This document shows, piece after piece, positions 55,201 through 57,440 of a stretch of DNA of 64,000 nucleotides (positions are counted from its first letter, which is position 1; every line of letters begins with the position of its first letter). Source of the DNA: Steromphala cineraria (lineage: Eukaryota; Mollusca; Gastropoda; Trochida; Trochidae); the NCBI GenBank assembly GCA_916613615.1, contig OU744725.1:67030575-67094574 (forward strand). The letters run 5' to 3'. The notes under the pieces are model-generated. The model saw only the letters and a program-made list of their open reading frames with translations, did not search any database and was not told the DNA's origin. Position numbers and translations under genes: made by a program.

Positions 55201-56471
55201 AAATTATCTTAAGGAATCAATAAAAATAAATTTAGACAAGTCTGAAACCAAAATCTATTATCTGAAGTCCAACCATAAACCTCTTCCAATTCCCTTTCTC
55301 CTCACCTCATTCTGTAGTTCCTCATCAGTCTTGGTTGAACACAGCACTTCGAATATGGTGGTGGAGAGATCTTCCACACTCATGCCCAGATCCGTCTCCC
55401 CGGAGGTGAAGTACCTCCTCACTTCAGTCAGGAGCCAGGAGGGGTCACATCGATCTTCTCTCGCTTCAGGAGGTCCTGCAGACCTCTTCTCCGGGACTGG
55501 TTTAGCTGTGTACTTGAGATCAAGACTCTTAGTTTCAACCTCATCTTCAGATTCGGAACTGGACACTTCATCTTCCCGTTCCGGAGATGGAAGAGAAAAT
55601 TTGATATTTTTACCAAATTCTTGGATGATAGCGGCGCCGTCTGCTTCCTCTCGTCCATGGAAGTCATCCTCGAGGAGGACGTCACCTGGCAACCAGGACA
55701 CAATCCGGGAAACAGTTTCACATGCTTTGGTAGCGGCAGAGGCTGGGAAAGGACCAAAGATGCTCCTCAAGGTTGTTGTTTCTCTCTGACCAACAGTCTC
55801 GGCAAACTTGAAGATCTCAAAGAGATAGGCTGCTGCTCCTTCTACTGTTTCTGATGCTGCCTCGGATCCAACTGAAATTGACTTAGCTGTGCAATACAGA
55901 CATTTCACAGAATGATAGAGTTTGATATCTATGAGTTAATACATGTCTCAATTTCAGAGAATAATAGAGTCTGATATATGAGTTAAAACATGTCACAATA
56001 GTATCTAAAAATGTTAATATAAATAACAGTAACAGTTTGTTTTGATAACTGAAAACAGAGTACTACACACGCAAGGTAGAAATTTACTGTAATGTGACAT
56101 TGGAGAGCGTGCAATAAATGATTACAGAAAAAACATTGCTTTGAAGCATATAGGAGTGGAGCTTGTTGCAATAAAAATGATGTTCAGATACAAAATATGA
56201 TGAAAATCAAAACATATTTTCAGTAATTACCAATAGACTTGGCACATGTCATTAGTTGTTTCAGTACAGCAGTTGATTCTTTCTCTTCGACCTGGCCGCG
56301 TTTCTTCACGAGGGCCAACAAATCTGACCAGGATTGTCCCCCCTTGTTCTGCTTCTCAGCTGACAGCAGTCGTCTCTCTGCAAGATCATTGCTCCTGGCT
56401 TCTTGATTCTCACTGGCGGAAACATTCGTGAATACTCGCAGCGCCCCAGTAAGTCTAGGCAGACTGACCAT
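4129..56471 (-). CDS. ASCC3: ASCC3 helicase gene, 33 coding exons, 3' end outside window
   Basis: Activating signal cointegrator 1 complex subunit 3, an SF2 Ski2-like helicase with two RecA cassettes. Known family roles are 3'-5' DNA unwinding for alkylation repair with ALKBH3, and splitting of collided ribosomes with ASCC2 and TRIP4. The joined exons give 1765 codons plus 2 nt with every splice phase compatible, and they follow vertebrate ASCC3 collinearly. Cassette 1 shows APTGAGKT (about residues 497-504), DEVH (609-612), GLSATLPN and QIFGRAGRP. Cassette 2 shows APTGSGKT (about 1347-1354), DEIH (1451-1454), GLSTAL and QMMGRAGRP. The vertebrate protein is about 2200 residues, so roughly 400 C-terminal residues are missing at the left edge. 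No frameshift or stop was seen in the accepted exons. Introns hold numerous transposons and partial exon duplicates. Confidence 0.96.
4284..4620 (+). repeat. CRE-bearing dispersed repeat, copy 1
   Basis: Shares extended similarity with 29935-30296 and 37333-37655: CTCGCCC start, ACTAGTGTAAT, TGACGTCACAGTAG, a second TGACGTCA-type site, CGTCAC, then TTTGGTATC and CGTTTTATAC-like sequence. It lies 30 bp upstream of exon 33. Confidence 0.78.
5233..5330 (-). pseudogene. Decayed copy of ASCC3 exon 32 end
   Basis: Aligns with the last roughly 75 coding bases of exon 32 and its donor. It still reads [17 protein letters not shown] in one frame. The donor is lost (GTAAGA has become ATAAGA). Confidence 0.82.
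5449..5581 (-). CDS. ASCC3: ASCC3 coding exon 32 (cassette 2 motif VI)
   Basis: Encodes [18 protein letters not shown] (motif VI) and [17 protein letters not shown]. The donor is GTAAGA, phase 2 out. One clear and one fainter copy of its 3' half lie downstream at 5233-5330 and about 5099-5165. Confidence 0.95.
5582..6490. other. ASCC3 intron 31, no distinct feature
   Basis: AT-rich intron. I see no exon, repeat array or element ends. Confidence 0.5.
6491..6611 (-). CDS. ASCC3: ASCC3 coding exon 31 (cassette 2 motif V)
   Basis: Encodes [19 protein letters not shown] and [12 protein letters not shown]. It is bounded by TTTCAG and GTCAGT, phase 1 out. Confidence 0.96.
7604..7760. repeat. Long inverted repeat (57-bp arms)
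   Basis: Arms 7604-7660 and 7704-7760 are near-perfect reverse complements (AAATAGTTGCGTTTGTAAAA .. and its mirror) around a roughly 43-nt loop. CACCCGCAAATT also occurs at about 6970, so this may be the end of a larger element covering about 6900-7760. The 115-codon ORF across the left arm is not considered a gene. Confidence 0.85.
8157..8520. mobile_element. piggyBac-like MITE with TTAA duplication
   Basis: AGGGGCAGTAGCACGTTTTT at 8161 is mirrored by AAAAACGTGCTACTGCCCCT ending at 8516. TTAA lies directly outside both ends (8157-8160, 8517-8520). A TTAA target site is the signature of piggyBac-type transposition. No coding capacity. A degraded relative lies at 27658-27955. Confidence 0.85.
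8748..9179. repeat. CCCAAGAC satellite at ASCC3 exon 30 donor
   Basis: About 430 bp of AAGACCCC and AAGACCTC units (8 bp each) with occasional slips. It ends 6 bp from the exon 30 boundary. In the transcript this is GGGGTCTT/GAGGTCTT. Six consecutive G4 runs separated by TCTT (8839-8882) fit a G-quadruplex pattern. The long Pro-Lys-Asp reading frames here are repeat artefacts. Confidence 0.95.
9186..9323 (-). CDS. ASCC3: ASCC3 coding exon 30
   Basis: 46 codons, [19 protein letters not shown] to VNQKIQ, including [13 protein letters not shown]. The acceptor is TCTGCAG. The donor GTGAGA runs straight into a G-rich satellite (8748-9179). Confidence 0.95.
9480..9918. mobile_element. Putative short-TIR MITE flanked by TTAA
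   Basis: Begins TTAAGGATGGGTATCG and ends CGCACATCCTTAA, with TATTGCAATATATTGC palindromes inside. A partial copy lies at 53630-53760. The terminal repeat is only about 9 bp, so the boundaries are tentative. Confidence 0.55.
11718..12380. repeat. Interspersed direct repeats
   Basis: 11718-11832 and 12082-12194 share a 115-bp unit (AAGGCTACCTTA .. TTTGAGCTTTGTGGAAC .. ACATACTGGTTA). 12175-12255 and 12297-12380 share a second unit (TGATGCTAATCAGAAACTAT). About 250 bp of unrelated sequence separates the first pair. Confidence 0.75.
12713..14462 (+). mobile_element. Outer pearl/Helitron-like element, interrupted
   Basis: Left part: head TGTGAAGCAC..ATGTCCCC and an internal unit AATAACCCAAATAGCAAAAG at about 12834. 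Right part: a related unit AATAACCAATATAGCAAAAC at 14270 and the terminal hairpin TCCCGCAAAGCTTTGCAGGGGAC. The two halves are separated by a second element (12968-14258), so this looks like a nested insertion. Confidence 0.65.
12968..14258 (+). mobile_element. Inner pearl/Helitron-like element with 168-bp tandem units
   Basis: Head AGCTGACATGGTCGAGCTAT. Five or so units of about 168 bp follow (CATGACACACCTTC near 13423, 13589, 13757 and 13926, each with TATGAGCCGGACAGG). Then an (ACGG)n run at 14191-14214 and the terminal hairpin CCCCCCGCAACTTCG/TTGTTGCGGGGG. The copy at 26193-27066 confirms both ends. Confidence 0.85.
14838..15045 (-). mobile_element. SINE body, 5' truncated
   Basis: Shares GCTAGTATTA..GCAGG, GGTGAAACCTGC, AAATTCAGTGTAG and GTGTAGAACAGT with 16204-16503 but lacks the tRNA-like head. 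Confidence 0.65.
15421..15972. mobile_element. Tc1/mariner (pogo-type) MITE
   Basis: CAGTCAGACCTCGATAATCC at the left is mirrored by a right end whose reverse complement is CAGTCAGGCCTCGATAATCC. TA flanks both sides (15419-15420, 15973-15974). 552 bp, no ORF. Confidence 0.9.
16204..16503 (-). mobile_element. tRNA-derived SINE
   Basis: The minus-strand start reads GGGGGCGGGATAGCAGTGGT with A-box-like TAGCAGTGGTTAGC and B-box-like ATTCGAATCCC, then a body shared with 14838-15045. This gives a pol III promoter head plus conserved body. No SINE family name is claimed. Confidence 0.7.
17089..17264. mobile_element. Short Tc1/mariner-type MITE
   Basis: CAGTAGAACACAGATATAGC is mirrored by a right end whose reverse complement is CAGTAGAACACGGATATGAC, with TA on both sides. 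176 bp containing several ATATAGCGAAC repeats. Confidence 0.88.
18048..18192. repeat. Foldback inverted repeat
   Basis: Arms of about 63 bp (TGTGTTTTCTTGACAAATAA .. and its mirror ending at 18192) around the palindromic GAGTGGCTCGGCCAC loop. Arm fragments (GTTTATCTCAT..GTGAGG) recur near 10081. Confidence 0.85.
20786..21155. repeat. Cluster of AAGGCCTTTTTAAGGC palindromes
   Basis: At least seven TTTAAGGCCTTTTT-type motifs in both orientations near 20786-20815 and 21050-21155. Such subterminal palindrome clusters occur in hAT-type elements, but I found no convincing terminal repeats. Confidence 0.6.
21608..21949 (-). CDS. Intronless 113-codon ORF, membrane anchor plus coiled coil (unknown)
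   Basis: Not recognised as a known family. The ORF begins [10 protein letters not shown], has a hydrophobic segment [17 protein letters not shown] (about residues 16-32), then a charged heptad-rich stretch (about 45-107) with evenly spaced Leu/Ile, ending VEFEYT. This suggests a small type II or tail-facing membrane protein with a dimerising helix. It is clearly more GC-rich than its AT-rich surroundings. AATAAA occurs at 21393-21398 on the same strand, about 210 nt after the stop. It lies in ASCC3 intron 29 in the same orientation, so it could be a nested gene, a retrocopy or a terminal exon of an unseen gene. Confidence 0.55.
   Translation of the reverse strand: MIGIIGIVKFCGTHKFLVLICFIDVCFMAYELGSRNREMSGVTRDLLQQTRLVQKETEDLVQENLNFFRKYILDKQKEKAKIAQLTEQLESIEAMLVEMKKSTELKNVEFEYT
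22706..22990. repeat. TGATATAGACGTA minisatellite
   Basis: Degenerate units of about 15-17 bp (GTGATATAGACGTA variants) with a higher-order period near 68 bp (TTGATGACTGATATT at 22800 and 22872). Confidence 0.85.
24100..24760. repeat. Degenerate repeats around AGTCCACAAAC
   Basis: GTCCACAA with ACATCATCAAATCTC-like context recurs near 24190, 24345, 24431 and 24570 at uneven spacing. The origin is unclear. Confidence 0.45.
25066..25610. repeat. Tandem duplication, 264-bp unit
   Basis: Copies start at 25066 and 25330. They share the (TTAA)n start, GAGGATATCACAAATAAATA, TTGTCTCTCATTTCTAC and ACCATTTGATAATATTCAA with few changes, so the duplication is fairly recent. Confidence 0.9.
26193..27066 (+). 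mobile_element. Second copy of the 168-bp-unit element
   Basis: Same head (AGCTGACATGGTCGAGCTAT), fewer 168-bp units, eroded ACGG run at 26993-27018 and the same terminal hairpin. Flanks differ from the 12968 copy, supporting transposition rather than segmental duplication. Confidence 0.85.
27658..27955 (-). mobile_element. Degraded copy of the TTAA MITE
   Basis: Opens with GGGCAGTAGCACGTTTTTAG and then, in the opposite orientation, shares the internal TTCCAATTGAAAG, AAAATGGCC and TTACAATTATCAGTGAAAA stretches with 8161-8516. The far terminus and TTAA are lost. Confidence 0.7.
28090..28229. repeat. Tandem duplication, 74-bp unit
   Basis: Two nearly identical copies of a unit starting ACACACAAA and containing ACTGACATATATCTTACACT and ending AAAACGATC. 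Confidence 0.93.
28815..28941. repeat. Foldback inverted repeat
   Basis: Arms with ACTGGTGA, ACCTGTTTTTACAGACC and GGAAAACAATATTGACC are mirrored around a roughly 15-nt centre, giving a stem of nearly 60 bp. Confidence 0.85.
29167..29487. mobile_element. MITE-like element with 16-bp TIR
   Basis: AATCCTCGAATAATTG at the left is mirrored by CAATTATTCAAGGATT at the right. About 320 bp and no ORF. Target duplication not resolved. Confidence 0.6.
29935..30296 (+). repeat. CRE-bearing dispersed repeat, copy 2
   Basis: Second copy, carrying TATGACGTCACAGTAGTATG and TTTTGACGTCACATTG. It ends about 20 bp from exon 29. Confidence 0.78.
30318..30460 (-). CDS. ASCC3: ASCC3 coding exon 29 (cassette 2 motif IV)
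   Basis: Encodes [20 protein letters not shown] and [11 protein letters not shown]. It is bounded by TTGCAG and GTAGGT and followed by the 21-kb intron. Confidence 0.95.
30494..30718. repeat. Two tandem intronic units of about 110 bp
   Basis: AAATATCATTCTCA..CCTGCAAG at 30494-30598 is followed by a diverged copy at 30599-30718, both containing AATAAGTTGTTA-like and TTCATGGCATG/TTCATAGCTTG segments. It lies in ASCC3 intron 28. Confidence 0.7.
31101..31221 (-). CDS. ASCC3: ASCC3 coding exon 28
   Basis: Encodes [19 protein letters not shown] and [14 protein letters not shown]. The ACGG-like run on the plus strand here is simply the codons for FRPSVRP. Donor GTGATG, phase 1 out. Confidence 0.96.
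31777..31922 (-). CDS. ASCC3: ASCC3 coding exon 27 (cassette 2 motif III)
   Basis: Encodes [18 protein letters not shown] and [19 protein letters not shown]. Motif III is GLSTAL, the variant usual in the second cassette of ASCC3. Bounded by CCACCAG and GTTTGT. Confidence 0.95.
32396..32562 (-). CDS. ASCC3: ASCC3 coding exon 26 (cassette 2 motif II, DEIH)
   Basis: Encodes [25 protein letters not shown] and the Walker B DEIHLLG (DEIH about 1451-1454). Donor GTATGT, phase 1 out. Confidence 0.97.
32840..33099 (+). mobile_element. Single-unit pearl/Helitron-like element
   Basis: A compact 260-bp relative of 1871-2890: head AAGATGTGTTCGTGAAACAC, one GTCAAGGTCAAGG unit, ACGG/ACAG microsatellite at about 33030-33055 and the CCCCCGGAATC../..GATTCGGGGG hairpin. 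It lies in ASCC3 intron 25. Confidence 0.85.
33280..33365 (-). CDS. ASCC3: ASCC3 coding exon 25 (cassette 2 motif Ia)
   Basis: 86 nt encoding [20 protein letters not shown]. It is bounded by CTCCAG and GTTAGT, phase 2 out. Confidence 0.95.
33376..33483 (-). pseudogene. Decayed copy of ASCC3 exon 24 end
   Basis: Matches 33769-33880, which covers the 3' end of exon 24, its donor and adjoining intron. The copied coding part reads [12 protein letters not shown] against [12 protein letters not shown] in the gene. A tRNA-derived SINE (33487-33734) lies between the two copies. Confidence 0.8.
33487..33734 (+). mobile_element. tRNA-derived SINE with ATT tail
   Basis: Head GGGACGTAGCTCAGTGGTAG with A box at 33493-33503 and B box GGTTCAATTCC at 33535-33545, in a well-formed T arm (CCGGG/CCCGG). 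The body is about 190 bp and the 3' tail is (ATT)n. It lies between the two copies of the exon 24 end. Confidence 0.88.
33846..34066 (-). CDS. ASCC3: ASCC3 coding exon 24 (cassette 2, Walker A)
   Basis: Encodes [23 protein letters not shown] and the second Walker A APTGSGKT (about 1347-1354), so cassette 2 also looks able to bind ATP. The donor is GTCAGT. A degenerate copy of its 3' end lies at 33376-33483. Confidence 0.97.
34524..34692 (-). CDS. ASCC3: ASCC3 coding exon 23
   Basis: Encodes [19 protein letters not shown] and [14 protein letters not shown], the conserved end of the first Sec63 module. Donor GTCAGT, phase 1 out. Confidence 0.95.
35227..35325 (-). CDS. ASCC3: ASCC3 coding exon 22
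   Basis: 33 codons, [19 protein letters not shown] to FLLHKKH, in the Sec63 immunoglobulin-like domain (vertebrate WWIWVEDP region). Bounded by TGCAG and GTGAGG. Not preserved as a single ORF of 60 codons. Confidence 0.92.
35715..35869 (-). CDS. ASCC3: ASCC3 coding exon 21
   Basis: Encodes [20 protein letters not shown], where the Sec63 helix-loop-helix meets the immunoglobulin-like beta domain. Bounded by ATTCAG and GTGCGT. Confidence 0.94.
35964..36114. mobile_element. hAT-type MITE, 151 bp
   Basis: CAGTGTATGAAATAAG at the left is mirrored by CTTATTTCATACACTG at the right, with AAGTTAC also mirrored inside. The flanks ACTATTAT and CCATTATT resemble an eroded 8-bp duplication. Confidence 0.72.
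36130..36340 (+). repeat. Copy of the 62020-62367 element, terminal parts eroded
   Basis: Shares AACCTCTGT, GAGTTTGTGGG, GCCTGATTGGA, GACGCTGTTC and TGGCTACTGAA with the interior of 62020-62367. It lies in ASCC3 intron 20. Confidence 0.7.
36587..36812 (-). CDS. ASCC3: ASCC3 coding exon 20
   Basis: Encodes [19 protein letters not shown] and [14 protein letters not shown], the Sec63 core. It is 226 nt with donor GTTTGT, phase 1 out. Confidence 0.95.
37104..37280 (-). CDS. ASCC3: ASCC3 coding exon 19
   Basis: Encodes [12 protein letters not shown] and [15 protein letters not shown] sequence (here [18 protein letters not shown]), the Sec63 helical region. It is 59 codons, phase 0/0. A CRE-bearing dispersed repeat starts about 50 bp upstream. 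Confidence 0.95.
37333..37655 (+). repeat. CRE-bearing dispersed repeat, copy 3
   Basis: Third copy, carrying GTATGACGTCACAGTAGAGT. The second CRE is eroded to TGATGTCATTG. It starts about 50 bp upstream of exon 19. Confidence 0.78.
38049..38135 (-). CDS. ASCC3: ASCC3 coding exon 18
   Basis: 29 codons, TINEGF to QEFEQIK, in the first Sec63 helical bundle. The acceptor is CTCTCAG and the donor GTTCGT. Phase 0/0. Confidence 0.93.
38481..38645 (-). CDS. ASCC3: ASCC3 coding exon 17
   Basis: Encodes [20 protein letters not shown] and the [15 protein letters not shown] motif that opens the first Sec63 module. It is 55 codons, phase 0/0. Confidence 0.95.
40111..41923 (-). pseudogene. Decayed hAT transposase (ZBED-like) in ASCC3 intron 16
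   Basis: Fragments in order on the minus strand: an N-terminal part (41923-41498), a DHWTS segment, VTDNASNM and a [14 protein letters not shown] segment (41283-41008), a middle part ([18 protein letters not shown], 40979 on), then the C-terminal dimerisation region [15 protein letters not shown] (about 40290). These are hallmarks of hAT transposases. The fragments lie in at least three alternating frames with an in-frame stop near 41375, so it is not functional. No BED zinc finger or terminal repeats were found. CAAGGCTGGGAAGTTTAC at 38690 may be a terminus. Confidence 0.88.
42068..42187 (-). CDS. ASCC3: ASCC3 coding exon 16
   Basis: Encodes [18 protein letters not shown] and [12 protein letters not shown] of the winged-helix region. 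It is bounded by CTTATAG and GTGAGT, 40 codons, phase 0/0. The acceptor region is duplicated upstream at 42271-42352. Confidence 0.94.
42186..42352. repeat. Duplicated acceptor region of ASCC3 exon 16
   Basis: 42186-42267 (real acceptor side) and 42271-42352 share an 82-bp unit (AAGAGAA.GGCCTCA.AC..TAATCTAATAA). On the minus strand the copy carries CTTCTCTTACAG, a better acceptor than the real TTTCTCTTATAG. Confidence 0.8.
44606..44640 (+). repeat. Fragment of the TTAA MITE terminus
   Basis: TTAAAGAGGCAGTAGCTAAT resembles the terminus at 8157-8180. Short and uncertain. Confidence 0.35.
44706..45286. mobile_element. TA-flanked MITE (Tc1/mariner type)
   Basis: TACACCTGGAAAAAAGTATT..GCAACAC is mirrored by a right end whose reverse complement is TACACCTGGAAATAAGTATT..GCAACAC, with TA outside. 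About 580 bp, no ORF. Confidence 0.88.
45397..45621 (-). CDS. ASCC3: ASCC3 coding exon 15 (motif VI, winged helix start)
   Basis: Contains [12 protein letters not shown] (motif VI with the arginine fingers), the [10 protein letters not shown] segment and NPIESQF. It is 75 codons, phase 0/0, with donor GTAAGA. Confidence 0.97.
45777..45852 (-). pseudogene. Decayed copy of ASCC3 exon 14 end
   Basis: About 76 bp aligning to the last part of exon 14. It still reads [14 protein letters not shown] where the gene has [14 protein letters not shown], so motif V Trp and Gly are lost. It is followed by a consensus GTAAGT donor, better than the donor of the true exon. A weak AG upstream would make a 94-nt exon, which would shift the frame. 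Confidence 0.8.
45990..46181 (-). CDS. ASCC3: ASCC3 coding exon 14 (motif V)
   Basis: Contains [12 protein letters not shown] and the motif V stretch [14 protein letters not shown]. It is 64 codons, phase 0/0, with a suboptimal donor GTCAGT. A decayed copy of its 3' half sits at 45777-45852. Confidence 0.97.
46517..46651 (-). CDS. ASCC3: ASCC3 coding exon 13 (motif IV)
   Basis: Begins [15 protein letters not shown], the motif IV region of cassette 1, and ends YGEAQKN before GTAAGT. It is 45 codons, phase 0/0. Confidence 0.95.
47161..47252 (-). CDS. ASCC3: ASCC3 coding exon 12
   Basis: Short exon from [12 protein letters not shown] to HEQVKNGYQ, aligned with the vertebrate segment between motifs III and IV. 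The donor is GTACAT. It starts in phase 1 and ends in phase 0. Confidence 0.9.
47444..47467 (+). repeat. Poly-G tract (24 G)
   Basis: An uninterrupted run of 24 G, preceded by shorter G runs. A long homopolymer like this is prone to length error in assemblies. C and G tracts of 18 lie nearby at 47749-47766 and 48992-49009. Confidence 0.9.
47866..48022 (-). CDS. ASCC3: ASCC3 coding exon 11 (motif III)
   Basis: Encodes [18 protein letters not shown] (motif III SAT) and [14 protein letters not shown], the start of the second RecA lobe. The acceptor is TTCCAG, the donor GTTTGT, and it leaves in phase 1. Confidence 0.96.
48407..48571 (-). CDS. ASCC3: ASCC3 coding exon 10 (motif II, DEVH)
   Basis: Encodes TTPEKWD and the Walker B/motif [14 protein letters not shown] (DEVH about 609-612). 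It is 55 codons, phase 0/0. Its acceptor region is duplicated directly upstream at 48640-48713. Confidence 0.97.
48566..48713. repeat. Duplicated acceptor region of ASCC3 exon 10
   Basis: CAGCATC..GGCA.ACAGAGGTC recurs at 48566 and 48640 (74-bp period). The copy includes the first bases of exon 10 (ATGCTG) behind a non-functional-looking CCCAAG acceptor. Confidence 0.75.
48763..48800 (-). pseudogene. Decayed copy of ASCC3 exon 9 end
   Basis: ACTTGTGTTTTAAAGATCTC aligns with ACCTGTGTTTTGAGGATCTC at the exon 9 3' end. The donor is mutated and the frame is broken by an indel. Confidence 0.6.
49132..49272 (-). CDS. ASCC3: ASCC3 coding exon 9 (motifs Ia, Ib)
   Basis: Encodes [12 protein letters not shown] (motif Ia) and RELTGDM (motif Ib). 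It is bounded by TTTCAG and GTCGGC, 47 codons, phase 0/0. A decayed copy of its 3' end and donor lies at 48763-48800. Confidence 0.96.
49897..49957. repeat. 21-bp tandem repeat, 3 copies
   Basis: AATGACAATAAACTAAAATG repeated three times, just downstream of the exon 8 donor. Confidence 0.88.
49976..50176 (-). CDS. ASCC3: ASCC3 coding exon 8 (cassette 1, Walker A)
   Basis: 67 codons containing the [14 protein letters not shown]-motif-like region and the Walker A APTGAGKT with its catalytic lysine intact (about residue 503). It is phase 0 at both ends. Confidence 0.97.
50837..50962 (-). CDS. ASCC3: ASCC3 coding exon 7
   Basis: 42 codons from MVLPQGF to PIADLDE, bounded by TTTTAG and GTAAAC. 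It leads into the helicase-opening segment in exon 8. It is phase 0 at both ends, so skipping it would not shift the frame. Confidence 0.92.
51506..51650 (-). CDS. ASCC3: ASCC3 coding exon 6
   Basis: Encodes [19 protein letters not shown] and then [18 protein letters not shown]. It is bounded by TTTACAG and GTAACA, entering in phase 2 and leaving in phase 0. This is the segment between the charged helix and cassette 1. Confidence 0.92.
51900..52755 (-). repeat. Tandem array copying the end of ASCC3 exon 5
   Basis: Four degenerate copies follow the real exon 5 end. The donor-side motif on the plus strand, AACCTCTGAG, occurs at 52714 (real), 52556, 52371, 52186 and 52001, with spacing 158, 185, 185 and 185. 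Each copy retains an exon-like tail in the exon frame (for example [15 protein letters not shown] at 52186) and most keep a GTTTGT donor. The rest of each unit is intron sequence. Confidence 0.85.
52717..52850 (-). CDS. ASCC3: ASCC3 coding exon 5
   Basis: Encodes [17 protein letters not shown], a highly charged helix just before the first cassette. The acceptor is ACAG and the donor GTTTGT (phase 2). The last roughly 45 nt with the donor have been copied four times into the following intron (51900-52640). Confidence 0.93.
52939..53334. mobile_element. hAT-like MITE, 396 bp
   Basis: AGGGATGTCACGATACA at the left is mirrored by TGTATCGTGACATCCCT at the right, and CGATACA motifs recur inside. 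It lies in ASCC3 intron 4. The target duplication was not resolved. Confidence 0.78.
53630..53760 (+). repeat. Partial copy of the 9480-9918 element
   Basis: Shares ATGGGTAT, TCCTCATTTC, ATTGCAATA.ATTGCG and ATTGCAATATATT..GTATGCT with 9485-9600. Confidence 0.6.
53858..53907 (-). CDS. ASCC3: ASCC3 coding micro-exon 4
   Basis: A 50-nt exon recognised by the conserved [10 protein letters not shown] peptide. It is flanked by TTTACAG and GTATGAG. Two other frames are also open, but only this frame matches the family and joins exons 3 and 5. Confidence 0.85.
54637..54763 (-). CDS. ASCC3: ASCC3 coding exon 3
   Basis: Starts [17 protein letters not shown], collinear with the vertebrate LFDLLG segment. 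The acceptor is TTTCAG. The donor chosen is GTCAGT after ..QAQAQ, because only this one gives the phase (1) that the next exon needs. An in-frame extension is possible, so the 3' boundary is a little less sure than the others. Confidence 0.8.
55306..55871 (-). CDS. ASCC3: ASCC3 coding exon 2
   Basis: Largest exon, 566 nt. The acceptor TTTCAG and the donor GTGAGG restore phase (1 in, 0 out). It contains the conserved [16 protein letters not shown] stretch and then an acidic low-complexity run ([10 protein letters not shown]) typical of a disordered linker. The opposite strand is also open over most of this exon (55184-55789), which I treat as a shadow. Confidence 0.92.
55907..55997. repeat. 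Tandem duplication beside ASCC3 exon 2
   Basis: Two units of about 45 bp (TTTCACAGAATGATAGAGTT and TTTCAGAGAATAATAGAGTC) lie in intron 1 just upstream of exon 2. Confidence 0.8.
56231..56471 (-). CDS. ASCC3: ASCC3 coding exon 1 (N-terminus)
   Basis: Begins [14 protein letters not shown], closely matching the start of vertebrate ASCC3 (PRLTGALR), which fixes the start codon. Encodes residues 1-80 plus one base of codon 81. The donor is GTAATT. This N-terminal part lies ahead of the helicase cassettes, in the region the family uses for ASCC2 binding (family knowledge). Confidence 0.93.
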
Positions 56472-56491
56472 CGCAGTCTAGGAAGTGGACC
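56472..56491 (-). other. ASCC3: ASCC3 5' UTR segment
   Basis: These 20 bases precede the start codon. On the minus strand an AG acceptor (CACTTCAG) ends at about 56492, so a non-coding first exon and a 5' UTR intron are possible. If that acceptor is not used, the UTR simply continues upstream toward the TATA-like box at 56749-56756. Confidence 0.4.
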
Positions 56492-56644
56492 CTGAAGTGA
56501 AAAAAGGAACTGAGATATTGGTAAAACAACACCATTGGGCACCTTCTCTGAAGAGATACTGATAATACTCAACAACAAAATTTAGGATGCAAACTGAAAT
56601 TCAGTATGAAAACATCATATGAAACATCATATGAACCATAAAAT

Positions 56645-57083
56645 CATCCTGCTACATCAGCGTATATGTCTCTGCTAATGCTACAACCTATCCCCTGATA
56701 TCCTCCTATGGTATTCTGTCATATCACTGACGGTTGGTTGCTCGGCGCTATTTATAGCCTGTCTGTTTTCAGTCAAACTATTCCGAACTCCATACACTGT
56801 TGTCTAGTGATGTCGCACGTGGAAATCTAAGAGCGCGTGATTTGGAGCTTAGCGGTGGACTGCAACGAGAATCAGATTTATTATCTAATAGCACTCCCAT
56901 TGGTTAATTTGAATCACGAGGTGAGCACTCGGAACGAAGCCAAGAAACTAGTTTGCCGCTATTGCTGAAAGGGCATCATTTGATTGGTTTGCTATATATA
57001 GCGATACGACAGAAGACCATAGGAGGATATTAGGTGATAGGTTGTAGCATTAGCGGAGACATATACGCTGATGTAGCAGGATG
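56645..57083. mobile_element. Long-TIR element with 9-bp target duplication (MULE-like MITE)
   Basis: Terminal inverted repeats of about 85 bp begin CATCCTGCTACATCAGCGTA and end TACGCTGATGTAGCAGGATG, with a few mismatches. The 9-bp direct repeat CCATAAAAT flanks it exactly (56636-56644, 57084-57092). Long TIRs plus 9-bp duplications are the Mutator-like signature. 439 bp, no ORF. It ends about 170 bp from the ASCC3 start codon. Confidence 0.85.
56749..56756 (-). promoter_or_regulatory. Candidate TATA box for ASCC3
   Basis: TATAAATA on the minus strand, about 280 nt upstream of the ASCC3 start codon and inside the MULE-like element. CCAATG on the same strand at 56899-56904 lies about 150 nt further upstream. 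The position suits a core promoter, but no transcript start is visible from sequence. Confidence 0.35.
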
Positions 57084-57291
57084 CCATAAAATTAAATTAA
57101 GGGAGAACGAAAATTCATTAGGAAAGCATCATATAAACAATAATGTTTGTGAAAAGCACTATCGCCCATGCGTTTTTGTATATCAAAGGTTCATTACTGT
57201 CATTCATAAGAAGATTTCAAGCAGTAACTAGATTGACATCTTTGAGGGGTATTTTAGAAGTTGGGAATACAATAAGGAAAAGGATTATATG

Positions 57292-57388
57292 GATGACAAC
57301 TTCTTTATTCATGTTAGGCAACGTTGCTTGACAATATAACAACACAAACGTCGAAACGTTGCCTAACATGAATAAAGAAGTTGTCATC
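57292..57388. repeat. Perfect 34-bp inverted repeat
   Basis: GATGACAACTTCTTTATTCA (57292 on) is mirrored exactly at 57355-57388 around a 29-nt centre. CGAAACGTTGCC lies at the junction, resembling terminal pieces of Penelope-like elements (inference). Confidence 0.88.
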
Positions 57389-57399
57389 TATATATGGCT

Positions 57400-57440
57400 A
57401 GTGACCCTATTATCGTGGTAACCCTATTATCGTGGTAAAC
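57400..57440 (+). repeat. ACCCTATTATCGTGGTAA, two copies
   Basis: A 17-18 bp direct duplication. The same motif in reverse (CCACGATAATAGGGA-like) occurs at about 58380, and GATAATAGGGAC at 58186. Confidence 0.7.

Noticed and set aside
55184..55789. 201-codon plus-strand ORF
   Set aside because: Antisense shadow of ASCC3 exon 2, which matches the family on the minus strand.
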